A DNA stretch of 64,000 nucleotides from Aquabacter sediminis (GCF_028863665.1 NZ_JARBFX010000008.1:186001-250000), one strand, 5' to 3'. Positions 53,975 to 63,554 are shown, numbered from the stretch's first letter. Notes: a model not told the origin generated them from the sequence alone. Numbers and translations are program-made.

Positions 53975-55114
53975 TCACAGCGGGGGCGGAGGGCGCCGGA
54001 ACATGTCCACCACGCTCCAGGGGGCGCGCGGCCCGAAGAAGGCCTGCAGGTTCCGCGCGGAGAGGTCCGCAAGGGCGGCGCTGCGCGCAAACAACGCCTG
54101 CTCATAGACCGCAAGCGCGGCCTCCCGGTCACCGTGATGGCGCAGAAGGGCCTTGGCCAGTTCGGCGCCGTCGAGAAGCGCCAGATTGGCCCCCTCCCCC
54201 GCGAAGGGCGACATGAGGTGGGCCGCATCGCCCACCAAAGTGAGGCCGGGCACGCGTGCCCATCGGTGCCCGACCGGCAGCGCATGGATCGGGCGCAGCA
54301 CCGGGGCACAGGCGCTCTCCATCATCATGGCGGTCAGGTGCGGCGCCCACCCCTCGAAATGTCCCGCCATCTCCGCAAGGTCAGCGCGGGCGTCCGCGAG
54401 ATCGACCGCCCGAATGGCCTCCTCGGGCAGGGCGAGAGCGGCATAGCCGTTGGCCGATCCGTCCGCATTCCCATGCATCAGAATGCCTCGCCCCGGGGAT
54501 ACCGCCATCAGCGTGCCCCGGCCGATGGCATTGAGGGACGCCTGATGGCGCGGCTCCTCGGCGGACAGCGCGATCTCGACGAAGCTGAGGCCCGTGTAAG
54601 CCGGCCGCGCGCCCGAAAGCGCGGGCCGCACCCTCGACCAGGCGCCGTCGGCCCCGACCACCAGATCGGCCCGGAGCGTGCTGCCATCGGCAAAGCGCAC
54701 CTGATGCCGGTCCCCGTCCCTTTCAACGGCGGTCGCCTTGCGGCCCCAGGCAATCATGCCCTGCGGAAGGGAACGGATCAGGAGGTCGCGCAGCGCGCCC
54801 CGCTCCACTTCCGGAGGACCGGAGACGGGGTCGCTGGCCCGCTCGAACAGGAGGGTGCCCTGCGTGTCCACCACGCGCTTGGCATCTTCCCCCGGCCGCA
54901 CCAGAGACAGGAAGGGCTCAAACAGACCCGCATCCCGCAGGGCGGCCTGCCCGGTGTCCTTGTGGATGTCCAGCAGCCCGCCCTGGCTGCGCGCGGACGC
55001 GGCCGGCTCGGCTTCATAAACGGTGGCGTAGATGCCGTTCACATGCAGCACGCGCGCCAGAATGAGGCCGCCGAGACCGGCACCGATGATGGAAATGGAA
55101 GGGGAATCGCCCAT
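53975..55114 (-). CDS. FAD-dependent monooxygenase, TetX-like
   Basis: Class A flavin monooxygenase of 379 residues. FAD motifs are SIIGAGLGGLILARVL, VVGADGAWSRVRPALSG and GDAAHLMSPFAGEGANLALL. GGLLDIHKDTGQAALRDAGL closely follows the TetX region, and the tail YEQALFARSAALADLSARN is like TetX's. This makes it a TetX-like relative, but environmental flavoproteins of this group often have other substrates. No regulator or other resistance gene is adjacent, so tetracycline inactivation is not established. Confidence 0.8.
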   Translation of the reverse strand: MGDSPSISIIGAGLGGLILARVLHVNGIYATVYEAEPAASARSQGGLLDIHKDTGQAALRDAGLFEPFLSLVRPGEDAKRVVDTQGTLLFERASDPVSGPPEVERGALRDLLIRSLPQGMIAWGRKATAVERDGDRHQVRFADGSTLRADLVVGADGAWSRVRPALSGARPAYTGLSFVEIALSAEEPRHQASLNAIGRGTLMAVSPGRGILMHGNADGSANGYAALALPEEAIRAVDLADARADLAEMAGHFEGWAPHLTAMMMESACAPVLRPIHALPVGHRWARVPGLTLVGDAAHLMSPFAGEGANLALLDGAELAKALLRHHGDREAALAVYEQALFARSAALADLSARNLQAFFGPRAPWSVVDMFRRPPPPL

Positions 55115-55377
55115 GCCAACGCTCCGGGTCTCCCGCCGACGTCCATGGACGCTGACGGGCGCCTGCGACCGAACCGGTCGTCAGGCTGTTGCTTCGGAAG
55201 ACGCTGGCCGCACCCTGCTGACGGCAGAGCGGACGTGTATGCGACGGCCGGGGAGAAGGTTTGATCTGCTCAGGCCGTCGTTTTTCGCGATGGTTATGAT
55301 CTAGACCCAGGCTGCGGCCTACGCAAGCCGACCGGGGCGGCGCAAGGCCGATCCCCTCACCCGAGGAGGCGTTGGGG

Positions 55378-56343
55378 CTAACGGGCGCCGGTGCCCGCCA
55401 GGATGTCCTTGGCGGTGGCGCTGTCGCGGTCCATCTGGGCGATCAGGGCGTCGATGCTTTCGAACTTCATTTCCGGGCGGATATAGCCCACCAGCGCCAC
55501 GTCCAGCTCCTGGCTGTAGAGATCGCCGGCAAAGTCGAACAGGTGCACTTCGAGCAGCGGCGCGCCGTCATCGAAGGTGGGGCGCCGGCCGTAGCTCGCC
55601 ACCCCGTCCACCGAGCGATCCCCCAGCCTCACGCGCACCGCATAGATGCCGAAGGCCAGTTCTGTGCCCGCAGGCAGCGCGAGGTTGGCGGTGGGATAGC
55701 CCAGCGTGCGCCCCCGCTTGTCGCCATGGATGACGGGCGCCGCGATGCTCCAGGGCCGGCCCAGCATATGCGCCGCATGACCCACCTGTCCCGCCGCAAG
55801 GGCCGCGCGCACGGCGCTGGACGAGATGGGGTCGCCCTCGTCGCGCATGGGATCCACCACCGCCACCGCGAAGCCATGGGCGGCGCCGGCCTCTTTCAGG
55901 AAGTCCGGCGAGCCGCCCCGGCCGCGCCCGAAATGAAAGTCGAAGCCCACCACCACGCCGGAGACCTGGAAATGGCCCACCAGGATCTCGTCCACGAAGG
56001 CATCGGCGGAGAGCGCCGCCAGGCCCGCATCGAAGGGCAGCACGATGGCGCCGTCGGCGCCCGTCGATGCGAGGCAGGCGATCTTCTGCTCGGGCGGGGT
56101 GAGGCGGAACAGGGTCTTGGCGGGCTGGAAGAAGCTGCGCGGATGGGGCTCGAAGGTCAGCGCCGCCGCGGGCCGGCCGAGCCGGGCCGCCATGTCCCGC
56201 GCCACGCCGATCACCGCCTGGTGGCCGCGATGGACGCCGTCGAAATTGCCGATGGCCACCACCGGCCGCTGCAGCTGCGCCGGCACGGGGGCAAGGCCGT
56301 GCACCACGGCGAAGGTCGGATCGGCGGAAAGGGAGCGTGTCAT
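55378..56343 (-). CDS. ribF: bifunctional riboflavin kinase / FAD synthetase
   Basis: Makes FMN and FAD from riboflavin. The 321-residue protein has an N-terminal nucleotidyltransferase domain (IGNFDGVHRGHQAVIG, ISSSAVRAAL) and a C-terminal riboflavin kinase domain (GDKRGRTLGYPTANL, VASYGRRPTFDDGAPLLEVH). ATG 56343 is chosen because the first FAD-synthetase strand follows soon after. It is 118 bases after the HAD phosphatase gene on the same strand. Confidence 0.95.
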   Translation of the reverse strand: MTRSLSADPTFAVVHGLAPVPAQLQRPVVAIGNFDGVHRGHQAVIGVARDMAARLGRPAAALTFEPHPRSFFQPAKTLFRLTPPEQKIACLASTGADGAIVLPFDAGLAALSADAFVDEILVGHFQVSGVVVGFDFHFGRGRGGSPDFLKEAGAAHGFAVAVVDPMRDEGDPISSSAVRAALAAGQVGHAAHMLGRPWSIAAPVIHGDKRGRTLGYPTANLALPAGTELAFGIYAVRVRLGDRSVDGVASYGRRPTFDDGAPLLEVHLFDFAGDLYSQELDVALVGYIRPEMKFESIDALIAQMDRDSATAKDILAGTGAR

Positions 56344-56461
56344 CGGCGACCGGACAGAAGGGACGGCAAGGAAAAAATGGCCCGGGGGCGCATGACTCCG
56401 GACGGGCAAAGGGTTGGACCAGCGCCGCCCCACCGTCAAGCCGGGGCGGGCACGGACCATC

Positions 56462-57346
56462 CTACCAGGCCAGGCGAGGCATCACACCGCGCGGATGGGC
56501 ATGGCCGGTGAAGAGGTTGGCCAACGCCTCCACATTGGGTTCGGCGCCGCCCTCGGCGCCCAGTTCCGCCGCATGGATGCCGGAGGCGATGAACAGGCTG
56601 TCGAAGCCCGCCGCGGTGGCGCCCATGATGTCGGTGCGCAGGGCATCGCCGATGCACAGTACCTTCGGCTCCGCCGGCAGCGGGCCCGGCAAAGCAGCGG
56701 CGCGGGCGAGCGCGGTGTCGTAGATGGGCTTGTGCGGCTTGCCGCAATAGACGGTGTGGCCGCCCAGCTGGTCATAGAGCTGGGCGATGGCGCCGGCGCA
56801 ATAGATCAGCTTGTCGCCGCGCTCCACCACGATGTCGGGATTGGCGCAGATGAAGGGCACATGGCGCGCCTTCAGGGCGGTGAGCGAGGCGCGATAATCC
56901 TCCGCCGTCTCCACCTCGTCATCGAACAGGCCGGTGCACACGATCAGGTCTGCCTCGTCCGGGCCGGAGAGCTGAAGGTCGAGGCCGTCGAAGGTGGGCA
57001 GGTCGCGGGAGGGGCCGATATGATACATGCGCGCGCCGGGATGGCCGGAGAGCACCTCCTGCGTCACGTCGCCGGAGGTCACCACCCCATCATAGGCCGA
57101 GCGGGGCACGCCCAATTTGTCCAGCATGGTGATGATGAAGGCGTTGGGCCGGGGCGCGTTGGAGACCAGCACCACCTTGGCGCCGCCGTCACGGGCGCGG
57201 GTGAGGGCCTCGCCCGCCGCCGCATACGCGGCCAAGCCGTTGTGCAGCACGCCCCACACGTCGCACAGGATCAGATCGTAGTCCGCAGCCAGTTCCGAAA
57301 GACCGGACACCGGCCGGGGTGCCACGAGCCTGCTCTCCATGTTCAT
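56462..57346 (-). CDS. HAD superfamily hydrolase, TIGR01459/NagD-like
   Basis: Cytosolic phosphatase of the NagD/class IIA type. The 294 residues have DLILCDVWGVLHNGL (nucleophile Asp), VLVSNAPRP (motif II Ser/Asn), KPHKPIYD and CIGDALRTDIMGATAAG (motif IV). It lies upstream of ribF in the same direction, a common pairing in Alphaproteobacteria, so an FMN- or nucleotide-phosphatase function is possible. The substrate is not known. Confidence 0.88.
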   Translation of the reverse strand: MNMESRLVAPRPVSGLSELAADYDLILCDVWGVLHNGLAAYAAAGEALTRARDGGAKVVLVSNAPRPNAFIITMLDKLGVPRSAYDGVVTSGDVTQEVLSGHPGARMYHIGPSRDLPTFDGLDLQLSGPDEADLIVCTGLFDDEVETAEDYRASLTALKARHVPFICANPDIVVERGDKLIYCAGAIAQLYDQLGGHTVYCGKPHKPIYDTALARAAALPGPLPAEPKVLCIGDALRTDIMGATAAGFDSLFIASGIHAAELGAEGGAEPNVEALANLFTGHAHPRGVMPRLAW

Positions 57347-57614
57347 GTCGCTTTGCTCCTCGCCGGGCCGCCTTGGACCGATCGGTGCCCCGACGTGCCA
57401 CGGTCCGCCGCCGATCACAAGGGGCATGCTGCATCGCAAACGCTCGGGGCCACCGCCCGCCCCATCCGAAAACCTTTTGGCCGCAACGCCCTCATCCCTT
57501 CATTTCCCCTGCCCCACCCGCCTATAAGGGCGCCGTGACAGCGGGGGCATGGCACGCGATCTGACACCGGGACCGCGCAGGGGCGAGCGGGCTCGTCTTC
57601 GAAGTGGACACCCA

Positions 57615-58340
57615 ATGAGGCAAACAGCCATCCTCCCCGGCAGGTTCCAGACCCGCCTCGCAGCCGCCTTCGCAACCGCAGCCCTCTTCGCCGTGCCCGC
57701 CGGGGCGCAGCCTCTCAACCTGCCGCCGGTGCTGCGCGATGCCCGCTATTGCGAGATCCTGCCCATCCAGCGCGACGGGCTGACCTTCATCGCCTCCGTC
57801 TACAACACACTGGGGCGGGACGATTGCCCGGCCGACAAGTGGAAGGCGCTGACAGAGGCGGACGTGAAGCGCCGGTTCGACGCCTTCACGGCCGTGCTGA
57901 ACGGGCCGCGCTATTTCCTCATGGACAAGATCATCGCCAGCGGCGCCACCAAGGCGGGCGAGAGCGTGGATTTGGGGGGCATCGGCTTCGTCAAGCGGGC
58001 GGAGGTGAAGCTCTCCCTCTGGGACCTGCGCAACCCGCCTTATGCGGAGCACGAGGTGCACCGGGACACCACCTTCGTGTTCGAGGCCGGAAAGCCCACG
58101 TTCCAGCTCACCGCACCGGGCGGGGCGGTCTATGTCATGCAGTCCTATTCCAGGATGAAGGAGCCGGGCCTGACCTACGCGGCCCTGCCCGATCTCGGCA
58201 AGCGCCTGGAGCTCCCCAAGGGCTGGACCTACGCCACCGTGGTGCTCACAGCAGACCTGGCCCTGGGCGCCGACGGCGTCGCCGTGGTGGTCCAGGACGA
58301 CCTCGGCAACACCTACCAGCGGGTGGCGCAAGGGAAATAG
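57615..58340 (+). CDS. exported protein of unknown function
   Basis: 241 residues with a Sec signal (FQTRLAAAFATAALFAVPAG, AQ). The mature part reads like a periplasmic beta-rich protein, with no catalytic motif that I recognise. YCEILPIQRDGLTFIASVYN and FVFEAGKPTFQLTAPGG suggest a conserved Hyphomicrobiales protein. ATG 57615 is chosen for the signal peptide. It has no operon partner. Confidence 0.72.
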   Translation: MRQTAILPGRFQTRLAAAFATAALFAVPAGAQPLNLPPVLRDARYCEILPIQRDGLTFIASVYNTLGRDDCPADKWKALTEADVKRRFDAFTAVLNGPRYFLMDKIIASGATKAGESVDLGGIGFVKRAEVKLSLWDLRNPPYAEHEVHRDTTFVFEAGKPTFQLTAPGGAVYVMQSYSRMKEPGLTYAALPDLGKRLELPKGWTYATVVLTADLALGADGVAVVVQDDLGNTYQRVAQGK

Positions 58341-58466
58341 AGCGGCGAGGTCTTCAACTTCGGGAGGCTGAGGGTGACTCGTGGGCGGCCGGTGCGCGCG
58401 ATCTGGAAATGGGCGAGGTCAAGCTCGCCTCATCCGCATCGCAGTTGCGCGCGCCTTTGCGGCCGA

Positions 58467-60128
58467 TCACGGAAATCCGAGCTTGTCCCGCGAAATTGCC
58501 GCCATGTAGCCCAGCCCTTCCGCCGTGGGATGAGTGGGATCACCGAAGAGGCGCCGATTATTGACCACCAAGGGGTCCCCGAGTGTGGGGTCGGTCGTCC
58601 AGTCGATCACGGAAACCCCCCACAGATTAGCCTTGGCTCTAACAATGTCATTCCAAAGGTGCCATTGGCGACCGAGGGTCTCTGGATGATTATTGAATTG
58701 TCCGCGCGGCAGCACGGTGCCGACGATTATCTTGTTCCAGTCACGCTCCTCCTCCCTCACCACCTCAAGGTAGCGCTCCATCTTCTCCTGCATGTCCGTG
58801 GCCTGCATTCCGCGGACCAGATCGTTCGTCCCCACGTTCAAGATCAATGCATTCATGGAGAATGAGGGATTGTAGATATGCTTCCACTTCGGGATATGAT
58901 TGATTTGCGTCTCCAGACCACCGCCTCCGACCGCGACGTTGAAGAAAGCAGCATTACGCGCAACCTGGAGGCGCAACTGTTCCGGCCATGACAAGTAGTA
59001 AGTGCCGTACGCACCGTTCGTTATGCTATCTCCATCAAAAACCACATTATCCCGCAATTGAGGGGTACCTTCGAAATGGTAGTAGAGACTGGCGAAGACG
59101 GCATCTATTTCATCCTGATCCAAGGCTCGATCGTAGATCAGGACCGCACCTAGACTGCCGCTCGCCCTTGGCAAGTCGTGTCCGCCCGCGAAGGCATGGA
59201 AAGCTCCCGCGATCAAGCCCCCCCCAAACGTCTGGTCCGGCAAGGCTTCGCCTTTTGGACTGGCATCACCTCCCCAGCGGCGAAACGAAACGCAATCCGG
59301 CCCGAGCCGCGCCGCATAAGCAGAGGGCTCAAGTGAGGGGCGCGAGCCGGAATAGATCAGGCTTTTCGACCCAGGCGAATAAAGCGCCAGCCCGCCCGCC
59401 GACGCACTTCTTGTAAGACAGAAGCCCAGCGAACCTTTTCCCCTCGAGGATGAGAATTCCACCAAGGGGCAAGGCCGCCATCCGTGCGCCAGCTTTGCAT
59501 AGACAATCACGGTGACGTTGCGAGAGGAAACCGACAATTCGGACGGCAAAGTCAAAAACTGCGCCGGCTGAAGATGCGGCTTAACATTCACCGTTAATCC
59601 GCTGTCAAACATCACGCCCCGCCGCATTCCTATGGTCGGGATGGGGGGCAACACCGGCCGGTTGTCGCCTGAAGACAGGGCATGAAACGCGTTGCCGCTC
59701 TGATCAAACCAAGCTGACACACGGTTATGCGCGCGCCCGTTCGCATCCGCCGCCGCGACATCGATCTCCTTGCCATGAAAAGCAATGGCTTCCGCGGGCC
59801 GGCCATCATCGCGCTCGATGGCCAGGGCCGGCCCTGCATATCCGGCGCGCAGCTTGATCGTTCCAAAGGCGGCCACGCACCCCGCTGCCACGTCGAACGG
59901 CAGGGATGGCTGCGCCAATCCGGTCGCCCGGTCAGGCAACCAGATGGCCGGATAGGTCACGCGCGCCGCGCGCCAGCAACGCCCCTGCGCGATCCAGATG
60001 TCTCCCTCGGCATAGCCTTGCGACTCATCGTCCGTCGCCCGCGGGCACCGCTCATTCAAGGCTTCTGAGATGTTGTGGCCAAAGGGTTGGTAGTCCGCTG
60101 AAACGATGCTGCGACTGGCGTTCATCAT
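58467..60128 (-). CDS. SGNH/GDSL hydrolase with LamG-like domain
   Basis: 553 residues with no obvious signal peptide. Residues ~180-350 resemble a LamG/concanavalin-type domain (MFDSGLTV ... GAVLIYDRALDQDEIDAVFA). From ~360 follows an SGNH esterase domain with the serine motif FDGDSITNG, NVAVGGGG, LNVGTND and the Asp-His motif DPTHPTAEG. Esterase action on a polysaccharide or acyl substrate is likely. GC is lower than in flanking genes (31 of 60 in one sampled line), suggesting transfer. Confidence 0.78.
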   Translation of the reverse strand: MMNASRSIVSADYQPFGHNISEALNERCPRATDDESQGYAEGDIWIAQGRCWRAARVTYPAIWLPDRATGLAQPSLPFDVAAGCVAAFGTIKLRAGYAGPALAIERDDGRPAEAIAFHGKEIDVAAADANGRAHNRVSAWFDQSGNAFHALSSGDNRPVLPPIPTIGMRRGVMFDSGLTVNVKPHLQPAQFLTLPSELSVSSRNVTVIVYAKLAHGWRPCPLVEFSSSRGKGSLGFCLTRSASAGGLALYSPGSKSLIYSGSRPSLEPSAYAARLGPDCVSFRRWGGDASPKGEALPDQTFGGGLIAGAFHAFAGGHDLPRASGSLGAVLIYDRALDQDEIDAVFASLYYHFEGTPQLRDNVVFDGDSITNGAYGTYYLSWPEQLRLQVARNAAFFNVAVGGGGLETQINHIPKWKHIYNPSFSMNALILNVGTNDLVRGMQATDMQEKMERYLEVVREEERDWNKIIVGTVLPRGQFNNHPETLGRQWHLWNDIVRAKANLWGVSVIDWTTDPTLGDPLVVNNRRLFGDPTHPTAEGLGYMAAISRDKLGFP

Positions 60129-60411
60129 TCTGCTTCACCGCCCCCACGCGGCTTCCGAGGACATGCTTTCGCCCCTGCCACGGGTCAGCGCGCAGGCATG
60201 TGCAATTGTACCTTACCTGACCCACGAATGAACAGTTATGTCAGCGCTTGGCCGCGAGGATCATACTTGTCGAAGAACCGGATCCCGTTTTGTTGAGGCA
60301 GGCAATGGCAGGCCGGTTTGCGGCAACCGGGAAGCCCAACGGCGTCGTCCCCAGGGAAAATGGTGGGCCTTCGGACGTCTGCGCGACCCATCCGCGGGGC
60401 GGGCGCCGCCC

Positions 60412-61812
60412 TCACCCCCGCGCGCTCACCCCCGGCAAAGCCTGGGCGAGGGTGCGGAAGGCGTCGCCGCGGACTTCGAAGTTGGGGAACTGGTCGAAGC
60501 TGGCGCAGGCGGGGGAGAGCAGGACCACCGCCGGGTCGAGGCCCTCGGCCTCGGCATCGCGCGCCGCGCGGGCCACCGCCTCCTCAAGGGTGACGGCGAT
60601 CTCGTGCGGCACCCGTCCCTCCAGGGTGCGCGAAAAATCCTCCGCCGCCTCGCCGATGAGATAGGCCCGCTTCACCGGCCCGAGGAAAGGCACGAGCGGT
60701 GCGATGCCGCCGGACTTGGGCTTGCCGCCGGCAATCCAATAGATATTGGAAAAGGAGGTCAGCGCCCGCTCGGCGGCATCCGCATTGGTGGCCTTGCTGT
60801 CATTGACGAACAGCACATGGCCCTTGCGGCCCACCTCTTCCATGCGGTGGGCGAGGCCCGGAAAGCGGCGCATGCCGATGGCGATCACTTCCGGCGCCAG
60901 CCCGATGGCACGGGCGGCGGCGAAGGCGGCGGCGGCATTCTGGGCATTGTGGGCGCCGCGCAGGGAGGAGATGCCGGCAAGGTCCAGGCGGAAGCGCTCC
61001 ACCCCCTGTTCGCTCAGCACGATGGCGGAGCCGTCCCGCCACACCCCGTCGGCCAGGGGCCGCTGCACCGAGATCCGCACCACATGGGTGCCCGCCCGCT
61101 CGGCCCGTTCAGCCATGGCGGCCGAAAAATCGTCATCCACGCCCACCACCGCCGTGCCGCCGGTGGGGATGCCTTCCAGCAGGCCCTCCTTCACCGCCGC
61201 ATAGGCCTCGATCGTGCCGTGGCGGTCCAGATGGTCGGGGGTAAGGTTGAGATGCACGCCCACGGAGGGGTCGAGGGTGGGGGCAAGGTCGATCTGGTAG
61301 GAGGAGCATTCCACCACATGCACCCGGCCGGAGCGGGGCGGCTCCAGAGAGAGGATGGCTGTGCCGATATTGCCGCCGATCTGCACATCCCGCCCGCCGG
61401 TGGCCAGCAGATGAGAAATCAGCGCCGTGGTGGTGGACTTGCCATTGGTGCCGGTGATGGCGACGAAGGGGGAGTGGCGGGCGCGCGCCCGCCGCTCGCG
61501 GCAGAAGAGCTCGATGTCGCCGATGACCTCCACCCCCGCCGCGCGGGCAAGCTCCACGCTCCAGTGTGGCTTGGGATGGGTGAGCGGCACGCCGGGGGAG
61601 AGGATCAGCGCGGCAAGCTGGGTGAAATCCAGCTGCCGGAGATCCACCACATTCAGGCCCGCCGCCTTGGCCTTGGCGCGGCCGGCCTCGCCATCGTCAT
61701 AGACAATCACCTGCGCGCCGCCCGCCACCAGGGCCTGCGCGGTCACAAGACCGGACCCGCCCAGGCCGAACACGGCGACAGGACGATCCTTGAAACTGGC
61801 AACGGGAATCAT
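60412..61812 (-). CDS. murD: UDP-N-acetylmuramoyl-alanine--D-glutamate ligase
   Basis: Cytosolic peptidoglycan precursor ligase adding D-Glu. The 466-residue protein starts [20 protein letters not shown], then [12 protein letters not shown] (ATP), ECSSYQID and [13 protein letters not shown], and the C-terminal domain [23 protein letters not shown] 61812 is taken for the conserved N-terminus. It is not next to mur, mraY or fts genes; its upstream neighbour is an ArsR-type regulator. Confidence 0.93.
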   Translation of the reverse strand: MIPVASFKDRPVAVFGLGGSGLVTAQALVAGGAQVIVYDDGEAGRAKAKAAGLNVVDLRQLDFTQLAALILSPGVPLTHPKPHWSVELARAAGVEVIGDIELFCRERRARARHSPFVAITGTNGKSTTTALISHLLATGGRDVQIGGNIGTAILSLEPPRSGRVHVVECSSYQIDLAPTLDPSVGVHLNLTPDHLDRHGTIEAYAAVKEGLLEGIPTGGTAVVGVDDDFSAAMAERAERAGTHVVRISVQRPLADGVWRDGSAIVLSEQGVERFRLDLAGISSLRGAHNAQNAAAAFAAARAIGLAPEVIAIGMRRFPGLAHRMEEVGRKGHVLFVNDSKATNADAAERALTSFSNIYWIAGGKPKSGGIAPLVPFLGPVKRAYLIGEAAEDFSRTLEGRVPHEIAVTLEEAVARAARDAEAEGLDPAVVLLSPACASFDQFPNFEVRGDAFRTLAQALPGVSARG

Positions 61813-61975
61813 CGAACGGACCCGGACTGGAACCGGCAGCCCCCTGCCGGCAAAGCAGCCCAGCACTAGAACGGGTCGCGGCCGAAGGGAAGCACCGGCG
61901 TAAGGGCGCAGCAGGGCATTTCCACGCATGGGCTCCCGGCCCGGTACCGTGCCGCAACGTCACGTCGACAGCGCC

Positions 61976-62329
61976 TCAGCAGTCCGCTCCGGCGTCCGGC
62001 GCGCAATAGAGGTTGTAGAGCGTCTCCATCACCGCCCGCACCTCCCGCCCGGCAAGGCGGTAATGCAGCGTCTGGCCTTCGCGCCGGCTGGCGACGATGC
62101 CAGCCGCCTTCATCTTGGCCAGGTGCTGCGACAGGGCGGAGGGGCTCAGGCCCACGTCCGCCGCCAGATCGCCAGCGGTGCGCTCTCCTTCCACCAGCTG
62201 GCACAGGACCAGCAGGCGCTTGGGATGGGCCATGGAGGACAGGAGGGCGGCCGCCGCATCGGAGTTGCGGACGAGCTCCTTCGGGAGGGGGCCGGCGTGC
62301 GGCGCGGGGAGGTTCAGGGCTGTTGACAT
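61976..62329 (-). CDS. bigR: ArsR family repressor, BigR-like
   Basis: Thiol-switch repressor of sulfide/persulfide genes, by resemblance to BigR. The 117-residue winged-helix protein has SSMAHPKRLLVLCQLVEGER and the recognition helix LSPSALSQHLAKMKAAGI. Cysteines C43 and C109 fit the BigR disulfide pair (third Cys at C117). It is divergent from a DUF2892/YeeE operon, as BigR often is. A 28-bp palindrome overlaps its start codon, so it probably represses itself and the operon. Confidence 0.87.
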   Translation of the reverse strand: MSTALNLPAPHAGPLPKELVRNSDAAAALLSSMAHPKRLLVLCQLVEGERTAGDLAADVGLSPSALSQHLAKMKAAGIVASRREGQTLHYRLAGREVRAVMETLYNLYCAPDAGADC

Positions 62330-62352
62330 TTTAGAGTTTCATGAAATACTAA
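62324..62352 (+). promoter_or_regulatory. promoter of the DUF2892-YeeE operon
   Basis: TTGACA at 62324 is a consensus -35, and TACTAA at 62347 is a moderate -10 with a 17-base spacer. The predicted operator overlaps the spacer and -10, so BigR binding should block RNA polymerase. Confidence 0.6.
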
Positions 62353-62355
62353 AAT
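62328..62355. promoter_or_regulatory. BigR-type operator, 28-bp palindrome
   Basis: Arms ATTTTAGAGTTTCA and TGAAATACTAAAAT: 12 of 14 positions are symmetric about the centre CATG. It is AT-rich in a GC-rich setting, between the divergent genes. Confidence 0.65.
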
Positions 62356-62377
62356 CATTAGATCACAGGAGGCGGAC

Positions 62378-62590
62378 ATGAGCAATGTGGGTGGATTGGA
62401 TCGGACGGTTCGGGCGGTTTTGGGGCTGCTGCTCCTGGCCTCCCCGCTGCTGGTGGGCGGCGTGTGGACCTATATTCTCCCCCTCATCGGCGTGGTTCTG
62501 CTCGGCACCGCCTCCATGCGCTTCTGCCCGGCCTACCGGCTGCTGGGCATCTCCACCTGCCCGATCAACACCCGGGCGGACAGCCACTGA
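62378..62590 (+). CDS. DUF2892 (YgaP-like membrane) protein
   Basis: 70-residue membrane protein with two spans and the short motif STCPI near its end. It resembles the membrane part of the rhodanese YgaP, without the rhodanese domain. AGGAGG precedes the ATG. As first gene of the BigR-controlled operon it is likely linked to sulfide or thiosulfate handling. The sulfur function is inferred from context. Confidence 0.82.
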   Translation: MSNVGGLDRTVRAVLGLLLLASPLLVGGVWTYILPLIGVVLLGTASMRFCPAYRLLGISTCPINTRADSH

Positions 62591-62667
62591 ATGGCCGGCC
62601 CCGCGCCGACGCGGTTCAAGACCGGCCAAATCTCGCGCCCCCGGTGGGGCCGACAAGGTGAAATGAC

Positions 62668-63111
62668 GTGACGACCCTTCCTGCAACACACTTCACGCCG
62701 CTCCTCTCGGGGCTGGGCGGGCTGCTCATCGGCGCCTCCGTGGTGCTGCTGATGGCCCTCAATGGCAAGATCGCCGGCATCAGCGGCATTGCCGGGCGGC
62801 TGGTCAATCCCGGTGCCCGTGGCCCCATGGGAGAGCAGCTTCTGTTCGTGGCCGGCCTGGTGGGCGGTGCGGCGGTGATCGCGCTCCTTGCCGGCGGCGT
62901 GCCGCAGCACCTGCCGCCCAGCCTCGGCCTGCTGGCGGCGGCCGGGCTGCTGGTGGGCTTCGGCGCCACGCTGGGCCAGGGCTGCACCTCGGGCCATGGG
63001 GTGTGCGGCCTGGCCCGCCTTTCCGTGCGCTCGCTCACGGCCACCCTCGTCTTCATGGGGGTCGCCATCCTCGTCACCTTCCTGATGCGCCATGTGGGAG
63101 GTTTGTCATGA
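62668..63111 (+). CDS. YeeE/YedE half-transporter, first gene (PmpA-like)
   Basis: 147-residue membrane protein with about four spans, half of a YeeE/YedE/TsuA-type sulfur transporter. The signature GQGCTSGHGVCGLARLS contains the cysteines thought to carry thiosulfate or persulfide sulfur. It starts with GTG 62668 and overlaps the next gene by four bases (ATGA). The substrate is inferred from the family. Confidence 0.87.
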   Translation: MTTLPATHFTPLLSGLGGLLIGASVVLLMALNGKIAGISGIAGRLVNPGARGPMGEQLLFVAGLVGGAAVIALLAGGVPQHLPPSLGLLAAAGLLVGFGATLGQGCTSGHGVCGLARLSVRSLTATLVFMGVAILVTFLMRHVGGLS

Positions 63112-63554
63112 TCGGCCTCGGTTCCCTTCTCGCCGGCCTCCTGTTCGGCGCCGGCCTTGCCCTCTCCGGCATGCTGGACCCGGCCAAGGTGCTGAACTTC
63201 CTGGATATGGCCGGCCAGTTCGATCCCTCCCTCGCCGTCACCATGGCGGCGGCGGTCACCGTCGCCTTCCTCGGCTTCCAGGTGCTGCGGGGCTGGTCGC
63301 GGCCGGTCTTTGCCGGTGCCTTCTCCTGGCCCACGGCCACGGACATCACCCCCCGCCTGGTCATCGGCGCGGCGCTGTTCGGCCTGGGCTGGGGGCTGGC
63401 CGGCATCTGCCCGGGACCGGCCATCGCCTCGCTGGCGCTTCTGAACCCGGCGATCCTGGCCTTCCTTGTCCCCATGTTCGCCGGCATGGCCCTCGCCCAT
63501 CTGGCGGTCGCCCGCTGGCCGCGCATCACCGGTGCGGCACCGGCAGGCCGGTGA
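63108..63554 (+). CDS. YeeE/YedE half-transporter, second gene (PmpB-like)
   Basis: Partner half of the sulfur transporter, 148 residues with about four spans and the conserved-Cys motif WGLAGICPGPAIASL. ATG 63108 lies in the upstream stop. Together with the first half it corresponds to one full YeeE-type protein split into two genes, the usual PmpAB form of BigR operons. Confidence 0.87.
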   Translation: MIGLGSLLAGLLFGAGLALSGMLDPAKVLNFLDMAGQFDPSLAVTMAAAVTVAFLGFQVLRGWSRPVFAGAFSWPTATDITPRLVIGAALFGLGWGLAGICPGPAIASLALLNPAILAFLVPMFAGMALAHLAVARWPRITGAAPAGR

